Source of the DNA: Streptomyces pseudovenezuelae | GTDB taxonomy: Bacteria; Actinomycetota; Actinomycetes; Streptomycetales; Streptomycetaceae | Direction: 5' to 3' | Length of the DNA stretch: 64,000 bases | NCBI RefSeq assembly: GCF_001513955.1 | Contig: NZ_KQ948148.1 | Span: 70,396-134,395 of the forward strand | Part shown: positions 25,475-34,069 of the stretch, piece after piece | How positions within the stretch are numbered: the first letter of the stretch is position 1 | Layout: each line of letters begins with the position of its first letter | Position numbers and translations under genes: made by a program | The notes under the pieces: generated by a model | Database searches by the model: none | What the model was told of the DNA's origin: nothing | The model's input: the letters and a program-made list of their open reading frames with translations, nothing else

Positions 25475-27674
25475 GTCCGGAACCGTCAGTCACGCGGATC
25501 CCGGATGCCTCGATACGCCACTCCTCGTCGTCGACGCCGACCACGTCCGTGCTGCCGTCGATGTCCACGCGCACGTCGACCGAGCGTTCGCCGAGCCTCA
25601 ATCCCCGAACAGAGTAGGGGGAATTCAGTCCCATGAGTGAGGGCGCGATCGGCCGTAGCGCCAGTCGGCGACCGGGAACGTCGACATCCGGTCGCAGCAT
25701 CGCGGAGCACAGCAGTGCGGCGGAGGCAGCCGCCCAGGCCTGCGGCCGGCAGGAGGGGGGATACGGCGCCGGCTGCCCGAACCGGGACGACGGGTAGGCC
25801 GCGTAGAGCTCGGGCAACCGGTAGTCGAAGTGCGCGGCCGCGTCGAGCATGCCGCCCAGCAGGGTCGCGGCCTCCTCGACGAAACCCGTGGTGGCGAGTC
25901 CGTGCACGGCGATGGCGGAGTCGTGGGCCCAGACCGAACCGCCGTGGTAGCTGAACGGGTTGAATCCGGCCAGGTGCGCGGAACGGGTGCGGATTCCCCA
26001 GGGGGTCCGCAGTTCGTCCGACATGAGTGTCTCGGCCACCCACCGGTGTTCCTTGTCGTTCTGGAGGATGCCGGAGTTCAGCAGGTGCCCCATGTTGGAG
26101 GCCGGCCCGGTGACCGGGGCGCCGCTCCCGTCGACGGCGATGGCCGGATAGCGTCGGCCGTCCTCGCCGTCGATCCAGAAGAGCCGGTGGAAGGCGGCAC
26201 GCAGCCGCCGTGCCCGTTCCCGCCAGCGGGCGGCCTCCTCCCGCTCCGCCGCCTGTCCTCCCGCGAGCGCGGTGAGGAGTTCGGCGTATCCCGTGGCGGC
26301 CTGGTAGGCGTAGCCCTGGACCTCGCACAGGGCGATGGGCGGGTCGACCCGCCGTCCCCGCGCGTCGCGGATCGCGTCGGACGAGTCCTTCCAGCCCTGG
26401 TGGAGCAGCCCGTCCGCCCGGCCCTTGCCGTAGCTGATCAGGTCATGGCCGTCCATCGCCTGCTCGACCCAGCCCATGGCGGCCGTGGCATGGGGCAGCA
26501 GGGCCCTGACGTCCTCCTCGGCGAGGCCCCATTTCCACGCCTCGTGCAGGAGCACCACGAACAACGGGGTCGCATCCACCGACGCGTAGTAGCGGGCGGG
26601 CAGCACCATGCCGTCGCCGTGGCGTGTCTCGGCGGGCCGCAACTCGTGCAGGATCCTGCCCGGCGCCTCGTCCGTGAACGCGTCGTGGCGCGTGCCCTGC
26701 CGCCTGGCCAGGGCATGGAGCGTGCCGCGGGCCAGCCCGGTCCCGAACGGCAGCATCATGCGGGCCGCCCAGATGCTGTCGCGGCCGAACAGGCCGAGGA
26801 ACCAGGGGCATCCGGCGGCCACGAACTGGTCCTCGCGCTCCTCGGCGGAGCTGTTCCGGTCGGCGAGCCGCAGCGCCTCCAGGTCGGCGAGGGCCCGCTC
26901 CAGCAGCGCGGACATGCGCTCGTGCCCGACGACCTCGGCCCGCTGCCAGGGCGCGCCCTGCCGCGGTGGCACCGGATATCCCGCGACGGTCGTCGTCTTG
27001 CCGTGCACGAGCAGGTGTACGGACCACTCCTCGTCCGGGGCCAGCTCCAGCTCCCAGCGGAACTCCACCTGGCCGGGACGGCCCTCGACCGGCGTGATCC
27101 TCGGCAGGTTCCCGCCCGCGGCCGGCGCGAGGGGCTCGATCCGCAGCACGACCTCGCTGTTGTCGTGCGGGCTGTGCCACCGCACCGCGGGGACGACGCC
27201 CTCCACCTGCTCGCAGGGAACGTCGTCGACCGGCAGCCCCGCCTTGATCGTGGCGACGTCGGCGAGGTCGGTGGCGGCCACCACCGAGACGGTGCACCGG
27301 GCCGTCCGCCCGCTGACGTTCTGCACCAGGACGACATCGCCCGACTCGCCCCGGTCCGGACGCCGTACGGCCCGCTCGCGCGCGACCAGCAGCCAGGGAG
27401 CGGACGTCGGGTCCTCGGAGGACCGGCACACCGCCCGGAACAGCGCTTCCCGGGAACCCTCCGGGCGGTGGGCGACATGCTCCGGCTCCTGGCCGTCGAC
27501 GAGCAGCCTGAGGGTGTGCAGCAGCCTTCGGTCCTGGTCGTAGAACCCGTCGACCCCGGTCCCCCGCAGCTGTCCGTCCTCGGAGGACATCGCGAACGAC
27601 GGCGCGGCCAGGCAGATCACCGTAGCGTCCAGAAACGGCTGACGGCCCGGCTGAGGGGAGGCGGAGTCGTTCAC
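25449..27674 (-). CDS. Glycogen-debranching-type amylo-alpha-1,6-glucosidase
   Basis: 741 residues from GTG 27674, after GGAAAGG. The N-terminal beta-sandwich of the glycogen-debranching family comes first (FAMSSEDGQLRGTGVDGFYDQDRRLL), then an (alpha/alpha)6 barrel like MGH1/GH15 proteins: CPWFLGLFGRDSIWAARMMLPFG, KDSSDAIRDARGR, and PWGIRTRSAHLAGFNPFSYHGGSVWAHDSAI. The acidic residues in GRDSIWAA and WAHD are catalytic candidates. Such enzymes cleave alpha-1,6 branch points or related trehalose/glucan linkages. Its neighbours are glycosyltransferases, so glucan metabolism is a reasonable inference. Confidence 0.88.
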   Translation of the reverse strand: MNDSASPQPGRQPFLDATVICLAAPSFAMSSEDGQLRGTGVDGFYDQDRRLLHTLRLLVDGQEPEHVAHRPEGSREALFRAVCRSSEDPTSAPWLLVARERAVRRPDRGESGDVVLVQNVSGRTARCTVSVVAATDLADVATIKAGLPVDDVPCEQVEGVVPAVRWHSPHDNSEVVLRIEPLAPAAGGNLPRITPVEGRPGQVEFRWELELAPDEEWSVHLLVHGKTTTVAGYPVPPRQGAPWQRAEVVGHERMSALLERALADLEALRLADRNSSAEEREDQFVAAGCPWFLGLFGRDSIWAARMMLPFGTGLARGTLHALARRQGTRHDAFTDEAPGRILHELRPAETRHGDGMVLPARYYASVDATPLFVVLLHEAWKWGLAEEDVRALLPHATAAMGWVEQAMDGHDLISYGKGRADGLLHQGWKDSSDAIRDARGRRVDPPIALCEVQGYAYQAATGYAELLTALAGGQAAEREEAARWRERARRLRAAFHRLFWIDGEDGRRYPAIAVDGSGAPVTGPASNMGHLLNSGILQNDKEHRWVAETLMSDELRTPWGIRTRSAHLAGFNPFSYHGGSVWAHDSAIAVHGLATTGFVEEAATLLGGMLDAAAHFDYRLPELYAAYPSSRFGQPAPYPPSCRPQAWAAASAALLCSAMLRPDVDVPGRRLALRPIAPSLMGLNSPYSVRGLRLGERSVDVRVDIDGSTDVVGVDDEEWRIEASGIRVTDGSGRPDAQRSP

Positions 27675-27851
27675 TGAAGTACCTTTCCAAAGCGCCGCGA
27701 GGCCCGCTGCGACCGTGCCGGCCGGGCCCTTCGGGCGGTCGTCCCATCCTCGCGAGTGGCGAGGGCGGTCGTCGGACAAATCACCCGAGGCAGCCGCTTG
27801 ATGGGGAGCCACGATAACGGCTGGCCGCCCCCTCAGCCATCATGCGAGGTC

Positions 27852-28098
27852 GGGCGAGCCACGGGCGGAAGAGGGGCGGGCCAACCGGCGGGTGAGGGGC
27901 GGGCCACGGGCCGAAGAGGGGCGGGCCACCGACGGAAGAAGGGCGAGCCAACCGGCGGACAAAAGGCGAGCCACCGACGGAAGAGCGGCGAGCCACCCAA
28001 CGGGCAAAAGGCGAGCCACCGGCAGAAGAACGACGAGTCACCCGGCGGCAAAGGGCGGGGCACCCGGCCGGCAAGGTGCGGGCCACCGGCGGGCGAGT
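27852..28098. repeat. Minisatellite, 11 imperfect 22/23-bp units
   Basis: The unit is close to GGCGAGCCACCGGCGGAAGA followed by two variable bases. Alternating 22- and 23-base units make a 45-base higher-order period. It fills most of the 507-base space between the divergent glycosidase (27674) and the TIR/NB-ARC gene (28182). Because 45 is a multiple of three, several frames are open through it. No array spacers are present, so it is not CRISPR. Confidence 0.9.
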
Positions 28099-28181
28099 TG
28101 TGCAACAGGGGCGCCAAAAGCCCTTCCTCACCCCATACTTGTTGCCTCACATGGGAGAACGGTGTCGGGCGGGGGGATCCC

Positions 28182-31100
28182 ATGCGCCGTAACAGTCGGG
28201 GCAAGCGACGTCTGGACCAGGTGCTGGCGGTCACGGGCACGGCGGTCGCCGCGGGCGCCCTCGCCGGGGTCAAGTTCGTCGGCGGATGGGCGCAGTTCCT
28301 GGTGATCTGCCTGCTGGCCGCGGGCACCGGCCTGGGCGCCTACTCGGGGAACTCCCTGCGGGCGCGGGCCGCGGGAACTCCGCCGCAGGTGCTGATCAGC
28401 CATCCGCACGGCGACGAACCGTGGGCGCACTGGCTGGCCTGGCGGCTGAGGCGGATCGGGTATCTCACCTCCACGCGGCCGTGGGCACCGGTGGAACACC
28501 TGGTCCCGCAGCCGCCGGAGGTCGCCCCCGATCACGAACTCATCATCGTGTCCCGGGCGTTGGACGACACGGATCACCCGCCCGAGCACACGCGCGTGGC
28601 CCGCGCCCGCGGGAAGTCCGTACTCGCCCTGGTGACCGCCCACCACGACCCGCCGCTCACCCGGTGGGCCGGTTGCGAGGTGTTGACGCTGGCCGGCCGT
28701 ACCGCCGACGACGCGGCGGCCACCATCGACGCGCGGCTGCACCAGGCCGGCGCGGTCCCCCTTCCGGAGTACACGGCCTCCCACGTGGTCGGCGAGGTCG
28801 AACCGCGCTATCCGGCCATCGGCCCCCTGGTCACCAACTTCGACCGGCGGGCGGTCTCGCACTTCGCGGCGCGGCGCGAGGAACTCGCCCTGCTGCGCGC
28901 GGTCCTCGGCACGGTGAACGTCTCGGGCGGCGGCCGCACCTGCGCCATCCACGGCCTCAGCGGCATCGGCAAGACGCGGCTGGCCCTGGAGTACGCCCGC
29001 CGGTACGAGGATCTCTTCGACGTCATCTGGCGGGTCGAGGCCGCCCACGCCCCCACCGCCCGCGCGAGCCTGCTCGCCCTGGCGCACCGGCTCCAGGACT
29101 TGCGCGACCAGCAGCCGGGGGCACGGGCACAGCACGAGGACCGCGACCCCGAACAGACGCTCCAGCACCTGCTGTCCAACGAGTTACCCAGGACCAGAGC
29201 GCTGTTGATCTACGACGGGGCGGAGGACGACTCCACCATCCGGCAGCTGCTGCCCGACACCGGGAACGGCGGCCAGGTCCTGATCACCTCCGTCAACCCG
29301 GTCTGGCAGCGCAGCGCTCCCCACCACCGCATCGCCCTGGAGGCGTTCACCGCGGAGGAGGCCGTGTCGTTCCTCCGCAACGAGAGCGGGGTCGACGACG
29401 AGGCCGGACTGGCGAAGATCGTCGACCGGCTGGGCCGGCTGCCGCTCGCCCTGGAGCCCGCGGCGGCCTCCCTGCGCCACGAGCCCGACATAGACGCCTA
29501 CCTCCAGGCCCTGGACGTCCCCTCGCAGGCGGCCCCCTCGATCCGTCCCGAGACGAGCCCGAGCGGCGCCCCGGCCTGGATCCACTCCTTCAACCAGGCC
29601 GAGACGAAGGACGCGCTCGCGGGACTGCTGCTGCGGCTGTGCGCCTTCCTCGCGCCGCAGGGCATCCCCAGCTACTTCTTCGAGACCAGCCGACAGCGCA
29701 CCGACCTGCTGCCGAGGCCCCTCGCCGAGGGACTGGCCCAGCCGTCCCGCGACCGCCGCATCAAGGACACGGCCAGGAACTCCTCGCTGCTCACCGGCGA
29801 GGCGAAGCTGGTCATGCACACCCAGGTGCAGGCCGTGATCCGCGAGGAGATGCCGGAGGAGGAACAGACCTTCCACGCGGCCGCCGCGGTGTGCCTGGTC
29901 AACGGATGGTTCCCGGAGGACCCGGAGCAGGAGAGCACCTGGCCGCAGTGCGTCGAACTGCTCCCGCACGCCCGGGTGGTGCTGGACCACTGCGGACGGC
30001 TCGGGTTCGTCGACGAGAACACCTCGACCCTGCTGCACAGCATGGGCGAGTACTTCCGGGTGCAGGGCGACCGCACCGAGGCGGAGCGGCTCCTGATGGA
30101 CGCCCTGCGCCAGCGGGAGAACCTCTGGGGCCGCCAGAACTCGCTCGTCGCCAACACCCTGGTCTCCCTCAGCCGGCTCAAGGTGCTCAGCGCCGAGCTG
30201 CCCGAAGCCCGCAGTTTCGCCGAGGACGCGCTCAAGATACGACTGCGCCTGGACGGCGACCGGGACCCCCGCACGCTGGAGAGCCGCATGCAACTGGGGC
30301 GGGTTCTGCGGGAACTCGGTGACTTCGAGGGGGCGTCCGAGGCCGCCGACCAGACGCTGTTGCGACTGCGGAGGCTGTCCGAGACCGACCCGGTGAAGAT
30401 CGCCGACGGTCTGTGCGATCTCGGCCTCGTCCGCTGGCGGCAGGGGCGGCTCGGCGAGGCGCTGAACCTGCACCGGGAGGCGCTCCACCTGCTGGAGCGG
30501 GCACCGGGAGACGGCGAGCCCGCGCGACGCAACCGTACGGCGTTCGTCCACCAGGCGCTCGGGCTCGCCCTGTTGGACTCCGAGGACCTGGAGGGGGCCG
30601 AGCAGCATCTCAGGAGCGCACTGGACGTCCTGGAGTGCGCCGGCTACGCGGTCGGCCACCCGGTCGTGCTCTCCTCCTCCGTCCACCTGGGCGAGACGCT
30701 CCGGCAGCGGGCGGCGCGGTACCGGGGACGGGACGACCGGCGCTCCCCCGCCCGCGAGCGTTCCTCACCCGGAGAGCGGGAGGCCGAGCGTCTCCTCGCC
30801 GAGGCGAAACGGATCTTCGACGAGGTGCTGTCGGCCCCCCACATGGACGGGGACCGCGACCACCCGGACCGGGCCTGCGCCCTGGTCCGCTACTCGCATC
30901 TCCTCCACGACCAGGGCAACAGTGAGGCAGCGCTGACGGAGGTCAAGAACGCGATCCGCATCTACACGGAGAAGTACGGCTCCCAGCACCCCTACGTCGC
31001 CGAGGCCCGCTACCGCCGGGCCCTGATCCGCAAGGGAAGCGGGGCCGACCCCCTCCGCTGGCGGGAGGACCTGACCACGGCACGGGACATCTACCTGCGG

Positions 31101-31202
31101 GTGCACCCCACGGATCACCCCCTCATCCAACGGATCGAGGAGGAGCTGGGTGACGATCCCGGCCCGGCGCCGGGCGAGGCCCCGGACGGACGTCATCCCT
31201 GA
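28182..31202 (+). CDS. Membrane-anchored TIR-like/NB-ARC/TPR STAND protein
   Basis: 1,006 residues from ATG 28182 after GGGGGGATCCC. The N-terminus is basic and followed by two hydrophobic segments (AVTGTAVAAGALAGVKFVGG, FLVICLLAAGTGLG). Residues about 66-185 look like a TIR/SEFIR-type fold (PPQVLISHPHGDEPWAHWLAWRL… HELIIVSRALDD). Then an NTPase with Walker A GLSGIGKTRLAL (near residue 259) and Walker B ALLIYDG, and TPR repeats from about 640. In Streptomyces the FxsT-type proteins share this order. It may be an innate-immune-like sensor or signalling protein. No partner effector lies next to it. Confidence 0.85.
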   Translation: MRRNSRGKRRLDQVLAVTGTAVAAGALAGVKFVGGWAQFLVICLLAAGTGLGAYSGNSLRARAAGTPPQVLISHPHGDEPWAHWLAWRLRRIGYLTSTRPWAPVEHLVPQPPEVAPDHELIIVSRALDDTDHPPEHTRVARARGKSVLALVTAHHDPPLTRWAGCEVLTLAGRTADDAAATIDARLHQAGAVPLPEYTASHVVGEVEPRYPAIGPLVTNFDRRAVSHFAARREELALLRAVLGTVNVSGGGRTCAIHGLSGIGKTRLALEYARRYEDLFDVIWRVEAAHAPTARASLLALAHRLQDLRDQQPGARAQHEDRDPEQTLQHLLSNELPRTRALLIYDGAEDDSTIRQLLPDTGNGGQVLITSVNPVWQRSAPHHRIALEAFTAEEAVSFLRNESGVDDEAGLAKIVDRLGRLPLALEPAAASLRHEPDIDAYLQALDVPSQAAPSIRPETSPSGAPAWIHSFNQAETKDALAGLLLRLCAFLAPQGIPSYFFETSRQRTDLLPRPLAEGLAQPSRDRRIKDTARNSSLLTGEAKLVMHTQVQAVIREEMPEEEQTFHAAAAVCLVNGWFPEDPEQESTWPQCVELLPHARVVLDHCGRLGFVDENTSTLLHSMGEYFRVQGDRTEAERLLMDALRQRENLWGRQNSLVANTLVSLSRLKVLSAELPEARSFAEDALKIRLRLDGDRDPRTLESRMQLGRVLRELGDFEGASEAADQTLLRLRRLSETDPVKIADGLCDLGLVRWRQGRLGEALNLHREALHLLERAPGDGEPARRNRTAFVHQALGLALLDSEDLEGAEQHLRSALDVLECAGYAVGHPVVLSSSVHLGETLRQRAARYRGRDDRRSPARERSSPGEREAERLLAEAKRIFDEVLSAPHMDGDRDHPDRACALVRYSHLLHDQGNSEAALTEVKNAIRIYTEKYGSQHPYVAEARYRRALIRKGSGADPLRWREDLTTARDIYLRVHPTDHPLIQRIEEELGDDPGPAPGEAPDGRHP

Positions 31203-31333
31203 GTCTGCGTCACATCCCTTGCGGGGCGTCTCAGGGCTCCGGGCACGCGGCGCCCCGGCCGCCTCCGGGCAGGGATACCCTGTTCGCACAGGCCCCGGCC
31301 CCCGGCAGTGAGACTCCGCTGCGGGAGGCCGCC

Positions 31334-31597
31334 GTGTTCGCCCTGTTCCTCATCGTCATCGTGGTCCTGTTCGGCTTCGGCTTCCTCAGCTCCGTCTGGT
31401 GGATGGCAGCGGCCTCCGTCGTGGTGGTGGCCGTCACCGCCCAGTACGGGCGCCGTGGTGCAGGCGGCGGCTGGGACCGTGACGGCGGTTCCGGTCCCGG
31501 GGAGCATCAGGACCACGGGCAGGGGCGGTGCCGTCCTCGGCATCGGGCGCGCCGGAGGCGCGCGGCCCGTCGAGCCGACGGCGAGCCTCGCAGGTGA
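31334..31597 (+). CDS. Small membrane protein, copy 1 of a duplicated cassette
   Basis: 87 residues, GTG 31334 behind GGGAGGCCGCC. The N-terminus has two hydrophobic segments (FALFLIVIVVLFGFGFLSSV, WWMAAASVVVVAVT) and then a Gly/Arg-rich basic tail. The same protein type (FVLLLVLIAVLFGFGFLQPM…WWAVAAVLV) occurs at 37253-37549 on the other strand. Its TGA overlaps the GTG of the ANTAR gene (GTGA), so they are translationally coupled. Function unknown. Confidence 0.8.
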   Translation: MFALFLIVIVVLFGFGFLSSVWWMAAASVVVVAVTAQYGRRGAGGGWDRDGGSGPGEHQDHGQGRCRPRHRARRRRAARRADGEPRR

Positions 31598-31938
31598 CCG
31601 CCATCCCGCCCCGCGAAGGGCAGCCGCTGTCCGCGGACGGGGTTGCGGCACTGCTGGCCGAGCTCGACGAACTGCGCTGCTCCAAGGAGCAGTTGGAGCG
31701 GGCGCTGGTGAGCCGTGCGGTGATCGACCAGGCGTGCGGCATGGTGATGGCCCTGGCGCCCTGCACCAGTGAGAGCTCCTGGGACCTGCTGGTGGACGTG
31801 TCGCAGCGCTGCAACATCAAGCTCCGGGACGTGGCCGCGTCCCTGGTCGCCACTACCGGGGACGAGGCACTTCCGGCGCCGGTACGGCAGGAGCTGCGCC
31901 AGGCACTGCGGCGCCTCCGTCGTACGAACCGGGGATGA
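31594..31938 (+). CDS. ANTAR-domain RNA-binding-like protein, copy 1
   Basis: 114 residues, GTG 31594. After a coiled-coil-like segment (LLAELDELRCSKEQLERALVS) comes an ANTAR domain: RAVIDQACGMVMALAPC, then SSWDLLVDVSQRCNIKLRDVAASLVA. ANTAR domains bind two-hexaloop RNA hairpins to control termination, but no sensor domain is fused here. The small membrane protein overlapping it may act upstream. A closely similar gene lies at 36781-37173. Confidence 0.88.
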   Translation: MTAIPPREGQPLSADGVAALLAELDELRCSKEQLERALVSRAVIDQACGMVMALAPCTSESSWDLLVDVSQRCNIKLRDVAASLVATTGDEALPAPVRQELRQALRRLRRTNRG

Positions 31939-32494
31939 CACGGGCACACGCCAGGCGGCCGGCCTGCCGGGTCCTTCGCTCAGGGCGCCGTCCCTTCGGC
32001 CGAGCGTGCCGCAGGTACCGGCCGTCACGCGGCCGTACAAGCCCGGCGAGGCGGACAGTCCGCGGCCACAGGCCGGGTACGGGCACTCCCACCGTCGCCG
32101 CCGCTCACCCGGGACGAGCACACGTACGTCAGGCCCTGTTCCGCCGCTCCTGAATCTGCTCTAGGCTGCACCCAGGGAAGACCGGACCGCGACCGTTCCA
32201 GGTACCAGCAGGTCTCCCCGTTCAGGCTCCCAGCCCCCGAGTCGGAAGACAGGCCCGGCCGGAGCCGCATCGCCGGACAGAGCGGCTCCAGCCCCAGTCC
32301 TCTCGGCATTTACCAGACGGGGTGTTCCCACCAGTCCCGCCGCTGCGGAGGACAACGCGCGAGGGCACGGCGGAGGGGGGCCTCCCGTTCCTCGCGCTCC
32401 GGACGGCCGCCGTCGTGCGGCGGCGGCCGTCCGGCCCACGGCTCCCGGCGCAGGAGCGGCGTTCCGATGCGCGTCGGCTGGGGTGCGGAGTGGG
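31939..32494. other. Gene-free stretch between ANTAR loci
   Basis: 556 bases without a convincing gene. The only clear structure is the terminator hairpin at 32399-32434. The AT-poor sequence shows no strong promoter that I can support. Confidence 0.6.
32399..32434 (-). terminator. Terminator of the GAF-ANTAR gene
   Basis: A 14-bp perfect stem, CCGGACGGCCGCCG with its complement and an eight-base loop, lies 61 bases beyond the stop of the leftward GAF-ANTAR gene. Confidence 0.75.
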
Positions 32495-33211
32495 TCAGGA
32501 CCGCAGCTCGGCAAGGGGTTCGGAGCCCTCGATGAAGGCGCGGGCCACGTCCGCCAAGCGGCGGTTGTGGGCGCGGGCGTAGCCGCGCAGCGCGCTGAAC
32601 GCCTGCTCCATGTCGATGCCCTGGCGTTCGGCGAGCTTCCCCTTGGCCTGTTCGATCAGTACCCGGCTGTTCAGTGCCGTCTGCAACTGTTCGTTGAGCA
32701 CGGTGCTGCGCTGTGCGGTGCGTTGTTGCAGCAGGCTGATGGTGGCGACGTCGGCCAGCGCCTGGGCCACGAGGGTGGCGGCCGCGTCGAAGGGGCCGGG
32801 CGCGACACGGAAGAGGTTCAGGGCGCCCACGGTCTCCTCCCGCAGACGCATGGGCAGCGCCTGGACCGCCCCGAATCCGCTGCGGTGGGCCGCCGTGACG
32901 AAACGCGGCCAGCGGTCGATCTCCCGGGTCAGATCGGGGATGATCACCGGTGCGCCGCTGCGGAAGCACTCGAGGCAGGGGCCTTCGTCGTTCTGGAGCT
33001 GGAAGAGTTCCAGCAGCCGGACCTGTTCGTCGGAGGCGGCCATCACGCGGAGTTTGCCGTCCCGGTCGGCGAGCAGCACCCCGGCGGCGCTCGCGTCCAG
33101 CATGCCGACGCAGCGGTCGGTCAGCAGGCGCAGGAAATCGATGAGGTCGAAGTCGGCGACCAGGTTGTCCGCCAGTTCGACGAAGGTCTTGGCCAGGAGT
33201 TGCTGATCCAT
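32495..33211 (-). CDS. GAF-ANTAR regulator 1
   Basis: 238 residues, ATG 33211 with GAGGGTG upstream. Residues about 10-160 form a GAF domain (LRLLTDRCVGMLDASAAGVLLADRDGKLRV… GPCLECFRSGAPVIIPDL), and the C-terminal 55 residues an ANTAR domain (ALNSRVLIEQAKGKLAERQG… SALRGYARAHNRRLADVARAF). It is expected to bind a small ligand or react to redox through the GAF domain and to control transcription termination through ANTAR. It is read in the same direction as GAF-ANTAR 2, from which a triple 16-bp repeat separates it. Confidence 0.92.
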   Translation of the reverse strand: MDQQLLAKTFVELADNLVADFDLIDFLRLLTDRCVGMLDASAAGVLLADRDGKLRVMAASDEQVRLLELFQLQNDEGPCLECFRSGAPVIIPDLTREIDRWPRFVTAAHRSGFGAVQALPMRLREETVGALNLFRVAPGPFDAAATLVAQALADVATISLLQQRTAQRSTVLNEQLQTALNSRVLIEQAKGKLAERQGIDMEQAFSALRGYARAHNRRLADVARAFIEGSEPLAELRS

Positions 33212-33263
33212 CGTGGACACCCTCAATGAAGACTAGTCCCGGTCCGAACGGACGGGAAGCACG

Positions 33264-33311
33264 GCACGTTCCTCGGTCGGCACGTTCCTCGGTCGGCACA
33301 TTCCTCGGTCG
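33264..33311. repeat. Three 16-bp tandem repeats
   Basis: Three direct copies of GCACGTTCCTCGGTCG (the third with A for G at one position) lie between the start of GAF-ANTAR 1 and the stop of GAF-ANTAR 2. A role in regulating GAF-ANTAR 1 is possible; a replication slippage tract is the alternative. Confidence 0.85.
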
Positions 33312-33322
33312 GCACCGACACA

Positions 33323-34069
33323 TCAGGTGTCCTGGCCGGTCTGGTCCGGCTCCGCGTCCGGTGGGAAACGAAGCCGGCGGCCCACCACGTCCGCGGCCAC
33401 GTCGGCGAGCCGGCGTCCCCGCGCATAGGCATGGGCGCGGAGCCGGACGAAGGCTTCCTCGATGCCGACGCCGAGCTGCACCGTGAGCATCCCGCTGGCC
33501 TGGTCGATCTCCGCCCGGTACGCGCCCAGATCCTCGAAGGGGTGACTGCGCGGTCCGCCCGCCTCGTCAATGCGCGTGTCGAGCAGCACCAGCGTCGCGA
33601 GATCGGCGAACGCCAGAGCGTCCGCCAGTTCCTCCGCGTCCAGCCGGACCGGCGCACGGGCGTACAGGTCCAGAACTCCCGGGCTGATCGCCCCCATCTG
33701 CAGAGGGAGCGCGAAGACCGCGCGGGCCCCGGCCTCCAGGGCCGCCTCGGCGAACACCATCCATCGGTCCTGCAGGTCACGGGCCAGCAGATCGGGTGTC
33801 AGAACGGCCGAGCCGTGCAGGAAGGCGTCCACACAGGGCCCCTCACCCAGGGTGAGCTGGAGCTCCTCGAGCTGCTCACTGGTGTCGTCGGTGCTGCACA
33901 GCGGGTGGCTCGGGGCGGCCCTGGACATCGCCGACAGCCCGGCCCCGCCGACCGGCAGCGCGGCCACGGCAGCGGCACACACGTCCATCACGGCGACTCG
34001 GGCACCGCGCCGGGCCGCCTGCTCGGCCACCAGCAGGTGGATGCGTGCCGACCTGCTCTCAGGGCCCAC
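33323..34069 (-). CDS. GAF-ANTAR regulator 2
   Basis: About 248 residues. The start is uncertain: GTG 34069 is favoured by GGGAGG spacing; GTG 34078 is alternative. It has a GAF-like N-terminal half (VAVMDVCAAAVAALPVGGAGLSAM… LTLGEGPCVDAFLHG) and an ANTAR C-terminus (AYRAEIDQASGMLTVQLGVGIEEAFVRLRAHAYARGRRLADVAADVV). Both ANTAR and GAF match GAF-ANTAR 1 in layout. Its 5' end overlaps the end of the preceding gene, so it is the last gene of a STAS/hypothetical/GAF-ANTAR operon. Confidence 0.88.
   Translation of the reverse strand: MGPESRSARIHLLVAEQAARRGARVAVMDVCAAAVAALPVGGAGLSAMSRAAPSHPLCSTDDTSEQLEELQLTLGEGPCVDAFLHGSAVLTPDLLARDLQDRWMVFAEAALEAGARAVFALPLQMGAISPGVLDLYARAPVRLDAEELADALAFADLATLVLLDTRIDEAGGPRSHPFEDLGAYRAEIDQASGMLTVQLGVGIEEAFVRLRAHAYARGRRLADVAADVVGRRLRFPPDAEPDQTGQDT

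Noticed and set aside
27852..28098. CRISPR-like array
   Set aside because: Units are contiguous without unique spacers, degenerate and 22-23 bases long, and no cas gene is nearby.
27756..28181. N-terminal extension of the TIR/NB-ARC frame through the minisatellite
   Set aside because: The frame is open but repetitive, and a good ribosome binding site precedes ATG 28182, where a typical signal-anchor begins. Kept as a question in the findings.
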